Below are positions 1-7,883 of a stretch of DNA of 37,556 bases, one piece after another. Position 1 is the stretch's first letter, and every line of letters begins with the position of its first letter. This DNA comes from Pseudomonadota bacterium (GTDB taxonomy: Bacteria > Vulcanimicrobiota > Xenobia > RGZZ01), in contig RGZZ01000007.1 in the NCBI GenBank assembly GCA_010028905.1, forward strand, positions 1-37,556, read 5' to 3'. The position numbers and the translations under genes are program-made. The notes beneath the pieces are model-generated. The model was given only the letters and a program-made list of their open reading frames with translations, searched no databases and had not been told where the DNA came from.

Positions 1-53
1 GGGCCTGGCTTCTCCTTCCCCGCGACAGCGAGGCGAGCGCCCGCTCTCGCCGA

Positions 54-788
54 TCAGGGCATGCCGGCTGACATGACATGCGAATCGACCCAGACTGCGC
101 CGCACGTGCGCAGGTTCTCACCGTGCGAGCGCACGCCAGAGACGCTGAACCACGCGCTGCGCAGCGCCGAGACCGAGAAGCGGACGGGCGGCTTCATTCC
201 CTGAACGGTTCGCCAGGGCACCACGTCAACGTCGACCTCCCGAAGAGACGGCACCGTATCGAATGCGACCTGCACCGCGCGATCGACGCTCTCCTCGATC
301 GCCTCGCGACGCATCGGTTCCCCGCTGTAGATCTCGATGAGACCGATCTCCCCCACCGGTCGACGGGTCTTGTCCTTCGCGCTGGCACGAACACCGCTGC
401 GCGTGGCGATGCCCACCTTGAGCACCTTGTTCGGCAGGCGGGCGTGTTGCAGCGCCTTGGCCAGGGCGAGCTCGTGCGGCGTGTCGAGGAACATCATCTC
501 GGTGGTGCCGCGCAGGGGATCGGTTCTCTTGTCGCGCGGGCGAGGGCGGTGCTCGATGTCCTCCCACGAGGCGCGCTTCACCATGCTTGCGCCCCCGTGC
601 GTCTTCATGGCCTCGAGAGGAACGACACGGGCCTCGTCCGGATCGGGTCTGCCCTGCAGCCACGCGAGCGGGTTGATGGCTTCCGAGGAGATGCGGAACA
701 CCCGTCTGAGCTCGTCGTTCGACAGCAGGCCGAGGGCAAGAAGCACCCCCAGCAGAGCCAGCGCGATGAGTGCGGCGATGGTCCTCAC
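54..788 (-). CDS. Hypothetical single-pass membrane protein downstream of argF
   Basis: Unrecognised protein of 244 residues. The first ~22 residues are a hydrophobic segment (MRTIAALIALALLGVLLALG), so it is probably anchored in the membrane by its N-terminus. The rest is soluble, charged and without a motif I know. The start is GTG and overlaps the argF stop as GTGA, so the two are cotranscribed and probably translationally coupled. The last ~45 residues are rich in Ser/Val/Arg and look less ordered. After the stop, the minus strand holds a GAAGGAG sequence (12-18) near the window edge, which could be the ribosome site of a further gene outside the window. The link to arginine synthesis is by position only. 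Confidence 0.7.
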   Translation of the reverse strand: MRTIAALIALALLGVLLALGLLSNDELRRVFRISSEAINPLAWLQGRPDPDEARVVPLEAMKTHGGASMVKRASWEDIEHRPRPRDKRTDPLRGTTEMMFLDTPHELALAKALQHARLPNKVLKVGIATRSGVRASAKDKTRRPVGEIGLIEIYSGEPMRREAIEESVDRAVQVAFDTVPSLREVDVDVVPWRTVQGMKPPVRFSVSALRSAWFSVSGVRSHGENLRTCGAVWVDSHVMSAGMP

Positions 789-1717
789 GGGACGACGAGC
801 GCCATGACCGCCTTCTGCACGTGCAGGCGGTTCTCTGTCTGATCGAACACGATCGACTGGGCGCCATCCATCACGGCGGCGGACACCTCTTCTCCCCGAT
901 GTGCCGGCAGGCAGTGCATGAACACCGCGTCGGGCCGCGCACGCGCCATGGCCTGCTCATTCACCTGGTAGGGCGCGAACACCGAGCGGCGGGCCTCCTC
1001 CTCGCCCTCCTGCCCCATGCTCGTCCACACGTCGGTGTAGACGGCGTCCGCCTGGTGCAGGGCCTCCTGCGGATCCTGCGTCACGCAGGCGGAGCGTCCA
1101 CGCGCCGCAGCGATCTCTGCCGCGCGAGCCGCGATGGCCTCGTCCGGCGCATACCCCGGGGGGTGTGCGACGGCGCAGTCGAGCCCCGCGATGGCAGCCG
1201 CGAGCAGAAGCGAGTTGGCCACGTTGTTGCCATCACCCAGATAGGCCAGCTTGAGGCCCTCGAGCCGGCCGAAGCGCTCCTGCAGCGTGAGGAGATCGCC
1301 CAGCGCCTGGCAGGGGTGCTCGAGGTCAGACAGCCCGTTGATGACCGGGATGCTCCCCCAGCGCGCCAGCTCGGTCAGGGTCTCGTGGGCGAACGTGCGC
1401 GCCATGACCGCGTCGACGAAGCGGCTCAGGACGCGAGCCGTGTCGGCAACCGTCTCTCCGCGCCCGATCTGCATGTCTCGAGACGAGAGCAGGATGGCCT
1501 GCCCTCCGAGCTGCATCACCCCAGCCTCGAACGAGATGCGCGTGCGTGTCGACGGCTTCTCGAAGATCATGGCCACCACGCGTCCCTGCAGCCAGGGGTG
1601 GGCCAGGCCTCTTCTCCGCTGCTGCTTCAGGTCAAGGGCCAGGGAGAGCACCTTCTCGACCTCGTCTTGCGTGAGATCGGCCATCGAGATGAGGCTGCGC
1701 CCCTTGAGATTCGCCAT
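785..1717 (-). CDS. argF: Ornithine carbamoyltransferase
   Basis: Condenses carbamoyl phosphate with ornithine to give citrulline in arginine biosynthesis (cytosolic, trimeric family). The carbamoyl-phosphate loop STRTR is at residues 56-60, HPCQ at 134-137, and the ornithine-side HCLP motif at 268-271; all expected catalytic elements are present. The length of 310 residues is normal for the family. I chose the ATG of MANLKGRSL because family similarity begins there and a GGAG lies ~11 nt upstream; the frame stays open 23 codons further up but that part is not family-like. The downstream membrane-protein gene overlaps by 4 bases. No other arg gene is in the window. The divergent pilT gene starts 249 bp away, and that gap must hold both promoters; I found no convincing -35/-10 pair in it. 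Confidence 0.96.
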   Translation of the reverse strand: MANLKGRSLISMADLTQDEVEKVLSLALDLKQQRRRGLAHPWLQGRVVAMIFEKPSTRTRISFEAGVMQLGGQAILLSSRDMQIGRGETVADTARVLSRFVDAVMARTFAHETLTELARWGSIPVINGLSDLEHPCQALGDLLTLQERFGRLEGLKLAYLGDGNNVANSLLLAAAIAGLDCAVAHPPGYAPDEAIAARAAEIAAARGRSACVTQDPQEALHQADAVYTDVWTSMGQEGEEEARRSVFAPYQVNEQAMARARPDAVFMHCLPAHRGEEVSAAVMDGAQSIVFDQTENRLHVQKAVMALVVP

Positions 1718-1966
1718 TCGAACAGGCTCCACTACGAGGTATGCTGCAACGGCATCGCTGTTCGTGCTTGCAGGTTCGCCAGCCACGCCGAGCCGTGCTG
1801 TGCCGGGCCGCTGTTCTTTTCGTCGACGGCGGCCGCCTCCTCCCCCCCGTCCCCTCTTCGGGCAGGACTCCCTGACAGTGGTGCGAATAATCCGATCGAC
1901 GCATCAGCGCGTCCGCCCACCCCGGTCCACGCGATCCTTGCCGATCAGCCGCATTGACAGGCCAGC

Positions 1967-3058
1967 ATGACCATCAAATCGAGCCCGAAGAACCAGATCG
2001 ACGAAACGCTCAAGGACCTCCTGAAGCGCGTCGTCCAGCAGAATGCAAGCGACCTGCATCTGTCCGCCACCAACTTCCCCATTCTGCGAATCAAGGGGCA
2101 ACTGGTTCCATTGCACACCCTCGAGCGGCTGACGCCGGACAAGATCCAGAAGATGCTCATCGGTCTGCTGACGGGCGTGCAGTACGAGCGCCTGGTGAAC
2201 GACAAGGAGCTCGACCTGTCCATCGCGCTGCCAGACGTTGCGCGCTTCCGCGCCAACCTGTTCTTCGAGCAGGACGCCATGGGAGCCGTGTTCCGCGTCA
2301 TCCCGAACATCCCGCGCGATCACCAGGAGCTGGGCGTCCCCCTCATCATCCGTGAGCTGGCGCAGCGCAACCAGGGGCTCATCCTCGTCACCGGACCCTC
2401 GGGGAGCGGCAAGACCACGAGTCTTGCCAGCACCATCGAGTACATCAACATGACGCGCAACTGCCACATCATCACGATCGAAGACCCCATCGAGTACACC
2501 TACGTCAACAAGAAGTGCTTGATCCGGCAGCGTGAGGTGGGCATCCACACCAACTCCTTCTCGGCCGCACTCCTCTCCGCGCTGCGCCAGGACCCCGACA
2601 TCATCCTGGTGGGCGAGATGCGCGATCTCGAGACCATGAAGACCACGCTGACGGCGGCCGAGACGGGTCACCTGGTGTTCTCGACCCTCCACACCAACGG
2701 CTCCATCGATACCATCAATCGCATCATCGACGTGTTCCCCGCGCACCAGCAGTCGCAGGTGCGCATCCAGCTGGCGACAACCCTCGAAGGGGTGTTCTCA
2801 CAGCTCCTCATCCCGCGCTCCCGCGGGAAGGGCATGGTTCTGGCGACAGAGATCCTCATTGCAACGCCCGCCGTGAGAAACCTGATCCGCGACTCCCGTG
2901 CCCATCATCTGCGCAGCATCATCGAGACCGGCGCGGAGTATGGCATGCAGACGATGGAGTCGTGCCTCAAGCAGCTGGTGACCTCCGGGCTCATCACCTA
3001 CGAAGACGCGCTCGCTCGGGCCTACGACGTGGAGAGCTTCAAGCAGATCATGGCCTGA
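1967..3058 (+). CDS. pilT: Type IV pilus twitching motility ATPase PilT
   Basis: Hexameric cytoplasmic ATPase that powers retraction of type IV pili. Visible motifs: Walker A GPSGSGKT at 143-150, the acidic 'Asp box' around IEDPIEY (171-177), Walker B DIILVGEMRD at 211-220, the His box STLHTN at 239-244, and the PilT-type C-terminal AVRNLIRD at 302-309, which separates retraction ATPases from PilB-like extension ATPases. The length of 363 residues is typical. The start has only a weak AGG upstream. The gene stands alone on the plus strand between minus-strand genes. Pseudopilin genes lie ~32 kb away in the same window, so the organism probably has a full pilus or secretion system. Orthologues called PilU cannot be excluded. 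Confidence 0.95.
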   Translation: MTIKSSPKNQIDETLKDLLKRVVQQNASDLHLSATNFPILRIKGQLVPLHTLERLTPDKIQKMLIGLLTGVQYERLVNDKELDLSIALPDVARFRANLFFEQDAMGAVFRVIPNIPRDHQELGVPLIIRELAQRNQGLILVTGPSGSGKTTSLASTIEYINMTRNCHIITIEDPIEYTYVNKKCLIRQREVGIHTNSFSAALLSALRQDPDIILVGEMRDLETMKTTLTAAETGHLVFSTLHTNGSIDTINRIIDVFPAHQQSQVRIQLATTLEGVFSQLLIPRSRGKGMVLATEILIATPAVRNLIRDSRAHHLRSIIETGAEYGMQTMESCLKQLVTSGLITYEDALARAYDVESFKQIMA

Positions 3059-3091
3059 CCCGAGGGGGCGCGTCGAGCACGCGACCCAGGG

Positions 3092-3712
3092 TCAGCGGAA
3101 CTCCGTTCCGGTCCCCGATCGGTTCGGCCTCGGATCGACACCGCCCAGCCAGCCGCCCTTCACCTCGACCGCCGCGTCGGCCGCAATGATGCGTGACAGC
3201 ACCGCGTTCGTCTTGGCGGTCTCCACGGTGAAGAGAAAGGCCAGCTTGAAGCGGTCTGCGTGATAGACCCACTTCTCGTCGTGCTGCCACGGCATCAGCC
3301 CAAGCTGGACGCGGAACTGGAACTCCCCCGCGCGCACGAGCTGCTGCCCGTCACGATAGAGCTCAGTGCCCACGACCGCGCAGACCACCCGACGTGTCTT
3401 GTCGATGGCGACGACCACATCACGGTCGCGACGCGGAGACCAGAGCTCGAACCGCTTGTCGCCATCGATCTCAGGCACGTCGCTCGACTCAGCCCGTATC
3501 AGCGACCCCAGGGCACGCTGCAGATCGGCCTCTGACATGCCCACGTAGATGCCCTGCACGCAGTACGCGCGCGGATCGGCACCCGCCCTCGCCGGATGGG
3601 GACCGAGCGCCAGCGCGGCGGCCAGGAGCAGCAGCGAGAGCGCGCTGGTTCGCAGGCACGCACCCGCGGATGCAAAGCGACGAAGCGTCATGGTTCTGGC
3701 TCGCATTGCCAT
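3092..3712 (-). CDS. Hypothetical exported protein
   Basis: About 206 residues. A basic start (MAMRARTMTLRR), a long hydrophobic stretch (about residues 19-36) and an ARAGA-like cleavage site indicate a signal peptide. The mature part contains a 'GIYVGMSEADLQRALG' segment that resembles the short helix-turn pieces of SmpA/OmlA-like or other envelope proteins, but the similarity is too slight for a family call. The first ATG is only 7 bp after the stop of the upstream TPR gene; ATGs at 3706 and 3691 are equally possible starts and none has a good ribosome site, which fits coupling to the TPR gene. A longer frame upstream is open only as a shadow of that gene. Both proteins are exported, so they may act together in the envelope. 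Confidence 0.75.
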   Translation of the reverse strand: MAMRARTMTLRRFASAGACLRTSALSLLLLAAALALGPHPARAGADPRAYCVQGIYVGMSEADLQRALGSLIRAESSDVPEIDGDKRFELWSPRRDRDVVVAIDKTRRVVCAVVGTELYRDGQQLVRAGEFQFRVQLGLMPWQHDEKWVYHADRFKLAFLFTVETAKTNAVLSRIIAADAAVEVKGGWLGGVDPRPNRSGTGTEFR

Positions 3713-3719
3713 CTGGGCG

Positions 3720-5189
3720 TCAGTGGGGCATCTCAGCTGACTTCTTCGCGAGGAGGCGCTCCTGGTCAGTTCGCGCCTCGGCGTAGTCAGCCTTGATGCG
3801 GATGGCGCTCGCAATGCACTCGAGCGCACGCTCGAGATACTGCGGGCTCTTCGTGGAGTCATACACCTTCTCGCAAGCCAGGCCGAGATACCGCAGCGGG
3901 AGGGGATTCGCGGGCGAGAGCTTGGTTGCCGTGTTGTACTCGTCGATGGCCTTGAGGAAGTCTGACTGGCGGAAGTAGAGGTCACCGAGCCTGATGTGCG
4001 GGCGTGCATCGGTGGGGCGCAGCATGACAACCCGTTCGAAGGCCTTGCGCGCCTCTTCCAGGCGACTCGCCTGCATCGCCTCTTCCGCGGTGAGCAGAAC
4101 CGCCTCTGCCGCATCGGCGGTGGTATCGACGCCCAGCGGCGTGATCGACGGATCGCTGGGAGGAGGAAGCTGCTGCGGATGGTCGAGCTTGTCGAGGAGC
4201 TGCTTCGCCTCTTCTGTGCTCCCGCCGCTGGTGCAGGCAACCGCATTGCGGAGAGCGTCCTTCGCCTTGCGGAAGTCGGAGACCAGGAGGTGCGCCTTGC
4301 CGATGGCGGTCCAGGCCTCGGCGTTGTTCGCGTTTCTGCGCAGCACCTTCTCGTACTGCGTCATGGCCCCGTAGTAGTCACCGATCTTCGAGCGGATGCG
4401 CGCCGACAGCGCGAGCGCCTCGTAGTTGTCCTTGTCGGTGACGAGGATGTTGCCCACGATGGCCAGCGCCATGTGCGCGCCGTTCGGAGACGCCATATAG
4501 CGCTCGGCAAGCTTGATGCGACAGGTGTCCGGGCGGTGGATCTCGGCGGCCGCGAGATCGCCGAGCAGGGCGTAGCGGAAGCTGATCTCGACATATCCGC
4601 TGCTGGCCCGCTCCGCGCGGTTTCGCTGCTCTGTGAGCCGAGCGGCCGTCTGGGAGTCGTGGGCCGCGTTCGCCTTGTCGATCTGGCCGTTCAGCTGGCG
4701 AACCGACGTGAACGACGTCACCGCCTTGCGCATCGCGTCTTCGCTGCGATTGCCCATCACGCTGATGAACTCGTCATCGAGAATGGCGTGGTTTCGCTTC
4801 AGCACCACCGTCCACAGCGACATGTCGGCCGTCGCAAGGCTGTTGAGCAACAGGATCTGCTCCGCGTTCTTGAGCATGAGCGGACCGATGGGCTGGCCGA
4901 CGAACAGGTCGTTCTCGACCGGCGTCTTCGGATAGGGCACGGCTGCGGGAACGGGCCTGGGCTTGATGTACGGCGCGGGCCTCTCGGTGCTGGCTTCGTT
5001 CTTCGCGGGGGCCGATGGCTGCGGCGTCGACGCGGGAGTCGCCACGGGTCGAGGCTTCGGGGCGGTCACCGGCGCCAGGTCGGTCTGGAACTGCACCGGC
5101 GCGGCCTGCGCCGCGCCACTCGCTCCCCCGATCGCCGCGGAGAGCGCAAGCACGGTGAGCATTCGATTGAAGTTCAGCTTGCCAGACAA
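3720..5189 (-). CDS. Exported TPR-repeat protein
   Basis: About 489 residues. I take a TTG start because GGGAGGTG (5197-5204, minus strand) lies about 8 nt before it; the resulting N-terminus (basic, then a hydrophobic stretch ending GAAQAA) is a good signal peptide. A Pro/Ala-rich linker follows, then a helical region. Tetratricopeptide-like helix pairs are clearest near 'YGAMTQYEKVLRRNANNAEA' and again in the C-terminal third ('EEARKAFERVVMLRPTDARP', 'AIDEYNTATKLSP'). The role is probably protein-protein scaffolding in the periplasm or on the surface; partners are unknown. The small exported protein follows 7 bp later. The tRNA-Ala promoter lies divergently ~130 bp upstream. Confidence 0.85.
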   Translation of the reverse strand: MSGKLNFNRMLTVLALSAAIGGASGAAQAAPVQFQTDLAPVTAPKPRPVATPASTPQPSAPAKNEASTERPAPYIKPRPVPAAVPYPKTPVENDLFVGQPIGPLMLKNAEQILLLNSLATADMSLWTVVLKRNHAILDDEFISVMGNRSEDAMRKAVTSFTSVRQLNGQIDKANAAHDSQTAARLTEQRNRAERASSGYVEISFRYALLGDLAAAEIHRPDTCRIKLAERYMASPNGAHMALAIVGNILVTDKDNYEALALSARIRSKIGDYYGAMTQYEKVLRRNANNAEAWTAIGKAHLLVSDFRKAKDALRNAVACTSGGSTEEAKQLLDKLDHPQQLPPPSDPSITPLGVDTTADAAEAVLLTAEEAMQASRLEEARKAFERVVMLRPTDARPHIRLGDLYFRQSDFLKAIDEYNTATKLSPANPLPLRYLGLACEKVYDSTKSPQYLERALECIASAIRIKADYAEARTDQERLLAKKSAEMPH

Positions 5190-5319
5190 GATCAGGCACC
5201 TCCCAGGTACGTGGATTGGCGCGTGTTGCACCGCTCCATCGGTCTGGGCGAGATTCGACGCCCGACGCGCGCTCCCTCCCCTGCACGCCGCGATCATGGG
5301 TTCTGCTGCGGGTGGCGCA

Positions 5320-5348
5320 TTGACACGGAGAATGGAGTTGGCTATAAT
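5320..5348 (+). promoter_or_regulatory. Consensus sigma-70 promoter of tRNA-Ala
   Basis: TTGACA at 5320-5325 and TATAAT at 5343-5348, separated by exactly 17 bases, so a perfect match to the primary sigma factor consensus. It lies 44 bases before the first base of the tRNA, giving a short 5' leader of about 38 bases. It probably also transcribes the small membrane protein and surE, since no terminator is visible between them and the tRNA. Confidence 0.93.
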
Positions 5349-5392
5349 CTGTGCGTCGGTCGGCTGCAACGCCGCCGCAGGTCGTGTCTCAT

Positions 5393-5468
5393 GGGGCTGT
5401 AGCTCAGTTGGGAGAGCGCTTGAATCGCACTCAAGAGGTCGTCAGTTCGACTCTGATCAGCTCCACCA
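5393..5468 (+). tRNA. tRNA-Ala (anticodon CGC)
   Basis: A 76-base cloverleaf with the CCA end encoded. Acceptor GGGGCTG pairs with CAGCTCC and contains the G3-U70 wobble that is the alanine identity element. The D stem is GCTC/GAGC, the anticodon stem CTTGA/TCAAG encloses loop ATCGCAC, and the T arm carries TTCGACT. Anticodon CGC reads GCG codons, which are common in these genes. The encoded CCA means no CCA addition is needed after 3' processing. Confidence 0.96.
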
Positions 5469-5504
5469 CACAGATTTCTGACACGAGAAAGCGGTAACGC
5501 CTGA

Positions 5505-5711
5505 ATGCAGACGGGCAACAGATGGCTGTGGGTCGGCGTGGGAGCGCTCGGCCTCGCACTGACCTCGGCCCTGGTGGTCCGCCACTACCGGCACGATCAG
5601 CGGCGCGCCCGTGCGTCCAACGACCCGCGCGCCCAGCAGGTCAGAGCCCTCATCGAGGAAGCCGAGAAGCTTCTCGTCATGGGCCGTCGCGGCTCCACCG
5701 AAGCGCTCTGA
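5505..5711 (+). CDS. Small single-pass membrane protein
   Basis: 68 residues, unrecognised. Residues ~8-25 (WVGVGALGLALTSALVVR) form one membrane helix, followed by a basic, helical cytoplasmic tail ('RALIEEAEKLLVMGRRG'). It begins 36 bp after the tRNA and ends 28 bp before surE, so it is probably on one transcript with both. The ribosome site is weak. Codon use matches the neighbours. Confidence 0.6.
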   Translation: MQTGNRWLWVGVGALGLALTSALVVRHYRHDQRRARASNDPRAQQVRALIEEAEKLLVMGRRGSTEAL

Positions 5712-5739
5712 CCCTGCGCCACGTCCCCCCCTCCTCCCG

Positions 5740-6492
5740 ATGAACATTCTCGTCTCGAACGACGACGGGGTCTCTTCTCCCGGACTGCACGCCCTCGTAA
5801 ACGCGCTAAAATCGCTCGGGCACGTCACCGTGGTGGCCCCGGACCGGGAGCGCAGCGCAGTCGGCCACTCTCTCACCTTCTTCCACCCGCTGCGCGTGCG
5901 CGAGCTCTCACGAGACGAGCACAGCATCGTCTACGCCTGTGACGGTACCCCCAGCGACTGCGTTCTCCTCGGCATCTACGATCTGATGGCGCAGCGCCCC
6001 GACCTGGTGGTCTCTGGCATCAATCGCGGGGCGAACCTCGGCGATGACCTCACCTACTCCGGAACCGTGTCGGCGGCCATGGAAGGGCTCATCCACGGGG
6101 TCCCCGGGTTTGCCATCTCGCAGGCAGCCTATGAAGACCTGCACTGGGAGACGGGCGCGGCGGTCGCACGACGCATCGCTGTCGCGCTCCAGCGTCATCC
6201 CCTCCCGCCACGCACCTTTCTCAACGTGAACGTACCGAACGTACCCCTCGACGCACTCAAGGGATTGGAAGCCACCGTCCAGGGGGAGAGCATCTACGAG
6301 CAGCGTCTCATCAAGCGCGAAGACCCCCGCGGCAGCGAGTACTACTGGATCACGGGCGCCATCCCGCGAGGAGAGCGCGTTCCGGGCACAGATTTCGCCG
6401 CCGTTCTCGACAACCGCGTCTCCATCACGCCCGTGCAGCTCAACCTCACGAACCGGGAGTTCGTGAACGAGCTCTCGACCTGGAACATCTAG
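5740..6492 (+). CDS. surE: 5'/3'-nucleotidase SurE
   Basis: Metal-dependent phosphatase acting on nucleoside 5'- and 3'-monophosphates, linked to stationary-phase survival in other bacteria. The start MNILVSNDDG carries the metal-binding Asp8-Asp9; SAVGHS (serine ligand/phosphate site) and SGINRGANLG (Asn ligand) follow in the family order. The 250-residue length is normal. The ATG is fixed by the family N-terminus. The frame is open further upstream but that part is not SurE-like. No Shine-Dalgarno is visible (the bases before the ATG are C-rich), so translation may depend on the preceding small gene 28 bp away or be leaderless-like. Confidence 0.95.
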   Translation: MNILVSNDDGVSSPGLHALVNALKSLGHVTVVAPDRERSAVGHSLTFFHPLRVRELSRDEHSIVYACDGTPSDCVLLGIYDLMAQRPDLVVSGINRGANLGDDLTYSGTVSAAMEGLIHGVPGFAISQAAYEDLHWETGAAVARRIAVALQRHPLPPRTFLNVNVPNVPLDALKGLEATVQGESIYEQRLIKREDPRGSEYYWITGAIPRGERVPGTDFAAVLDNRVSITPVQLNLTNREFVNELSTWNI

Positions 6493-6605
6493 CGGCCTTC
6501 ATCGCCCCCACCCTGCTCTGGCAGGCCGATGCGCGGTCCCAGGCAGGAAACCTGGCCGTCTCGCTTAATCCCTGCGAACCTCATGTGGAAGGAAGTCCCC
6601 CCCAG

Positions 6606-7211
6606 ATGTCAGTGTACACCGCCAAGAAATGGACCCTCACCCTCGATGGCCTCAGCCAGGAGCAGCTTGAGCAGCACTACAAGCTCTACGAAGGGTATGT
6701 GAACAACACGAACACGCTCCTCCAGAAGATCAAGGAGCAGATCGACGGTGGCGCCAACGGCCTCACGCCCGGGCTCGCCGAGCTGCGTCGGCGCCTCGGA
6801 TGGGAGTACAACGGCATGCGCCTTCACGAGCTCTACTTCGACAACCTCGGCGCACCGGCCGCCCTCGACCCGAGCTCGGCGCTCGCGTCCCGCATCAACG
6901 AGCAGTGGGGCTCGTTCGACGCATGGCTCGCCGATTTCAAGACCGTCTGCACCATGCGTGGGGTGGGCTGGGCGATTCTCTACGCCGACCCCCACACCGG
7001 CCTGCTGCAGAACTTCTGGGTGACCGAGCACGAGCAGGGGCACCCCGCGGGATTCGTTCCCGTGCTCGTCATGGACATCTGGGAGCACGCATTCACCGTC
7101 GACTACAAGCCCACCGAGCGGGCAAAGTACGTTGAGGCGTTCTTCAAGAACATCAACTGGAGCGCCGCAGCAGACCGGTACCGCACGGTGTCGGCCCTGG
7201 CCGCGCACTGA
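6606..7211 (+). CDS. Superoxide dismutase, Fe/Mn family
   Basis: Converts superoxide to oxygen and hydrogen peroxide. The four metal ligands of the Fe/Mn family can be placed at His24, His74, Asp157 and His161 (the last two in MDIWEHAF). The length is 201 residues, as usual. It is divergent at the N-terminal helix: the common HH...HHxxYV pattern is reduced to 'QHYKLYEGYV', with only one of the usual histidines. The ATG chosen has GGAAGGA ~12 nt upstream; an in-frame GTG seven codons earlier is inside that ribosome site and less likely. I cannot tell Fe from Mn preference. No signal peptide, so cytosolic. A strong hairpin follows the gene. Confidence 0.9.
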   Translation: MSVYTAKKWTLTLDGLSQEQLEQHYKLYEGYVNNTNTLLQKIKEQIDGGANGLTPGLAELRRRLGWEYNGMRLHELYFDNLGAPAALDPSSALASRINEQWGSFDAWLADFKTVCTMRGVGWAILYADPHTGLLQNFWVTEHEQGHPAGFVPVLVMDIWEHAFTVDYKPTERAKYVEAFFKNINWSAAADRYRTVSALAAH

Positions 7212-7248
7212 TCGGCACCCGGCAGCCCCCACGGGCCACCCCATTGAT

Positions 7249-7280
7249 GCGGGGCCGGCAGCACAGCCTGCCGGCCCCGC
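7249..7280 (+). terminator. 13-bp GC-rich hairpin after the superoxide dismutase gene
   Basis: Perfect inverted repeat: left arm 7249-7261, right arm 7268-7280, six-base loop. The stem is almost all G-C. No T tract follows, so it is either a hairpin-only terminator or an mRNA 3' stabiliser. It lies 38 bp after the sod stop and 40 bp before the next gene. Confidence 0.7.
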
Positions 7281-7319
7281 GTCCATGAACCCCACCTCAA
7301 GAATCGGAGAGCACGACCC

Positions 7320-7625
7320 ATGCTGCCCACCCGCCTCGGAATCAACGCAATCGACATCGCGCAGTGGCTCGACAGCCCGGCTGTGAAGGAGCGCCTCGAA
7401 GCCGCGCATCTGGCGCACGTCGACGAGAGCCTGAAGCTGTTCGGCATCCTCGATCTGCCGCGCAGCCTGACCGTGGCGTTCGAGGCCGCGGAGCTCGTGG
7501 CCCGCCGCGACACCATCGCCATCGTGACCGCGATCATCCATCGCAACAACGAGATCCTGGCGGGCCAGCTCGAGCAGCTCGGCATCGACACGACGAGCGT
7601 GAGCGCACCGAGCGCCTCCCCGTAG
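7320..7625 (+). CDS. Small hypothetical protein
   Basis: 101 residues, unrecognised, predicted soluble and mostly helical, with an acidic/amphipathic core and a Ser/Pro/Ala-rich tail. A GGAGA ribosome site lies 9 nt before the ATG, so the start looks sound. It stands alone between the sod hairpin and the regulatory region of the opine dehydrogenase. No signal peptide, membrane helix or catalytic motif is visible. Confidence 0.65.
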   Translation: MLPTRLGINAIDIAQWLDSPAVKERLEAAHLAHVDESLKLFGILDLPRSLTVAFEAAELVARRDTIAIVTAIIHRNNEILAGQLEQLGIDTTSVSAPSASP

Positions 7626-7724
7626 AACGAAGCGACCGCGCGTCATCTGGCCGAAAGAAGGGGCTGCCGGCACGTCGTGCGACCCACCTCGGCGCGTGAT
7701 CGCAAGGACACCTTCGCAGAGCCA

Positions 7725-7751
7725 TTGACCGCATGTTGACGCACTGTTGAC
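7725..7751 (+). promoter_or_regulatory. Three TTGAC direct repeats at 11-bp spacing (possible response-regulator site)
   Basis: TTGAC occurs at 7725-7729, 7736-7740 and 7747-7751, exactly one helical turn apart. A TAAAAT (7767-7772) follows and could be a -10 element; the last TTGACG lies only 14 bases before it, too close for a normal -35, so an activator bound to the repeats may replace the -35 contact. OmpR/PhoB-family regulators typically bind direct repeats of ~11 bp; which one acts here is unknown. The downstream genes are the opine dehydrogenase and exporter. Confidence 0.5.
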
Positions 7752-7883
7752 GATTTAGTGATGCGCTAAAATTTTCACCCGGAACACTTGACTTCGCACG
7801 TTCGCTTCGACAACAATACGCGCAACGTGGCGACCCGCACATGCACCGCCGCGCCCCAATGCAAGGGAGATCGGTGCTTCCCC

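Noticed and set aside
78-842. Long plus-strand open frame opposite the membrane protein and argF end
   Set aside because: Its residues are the Arg/His/Asp-rich mix of an antisense shadow in high-GC DNA, with no ribosome site.
1954-1970. TTGACA just before pilT as a -35 element
   Set aside because: It lies 8 bp before the ATG, so no -10 or transcript start could fit behind it.
3713-4246. Longer open frame joining the small exported protein to sequence inside the TPR gene
   Set aside because: The upstream part is the shadow of the TPR coding frame; a clear signal peptide start at ~3712 explains the gene.
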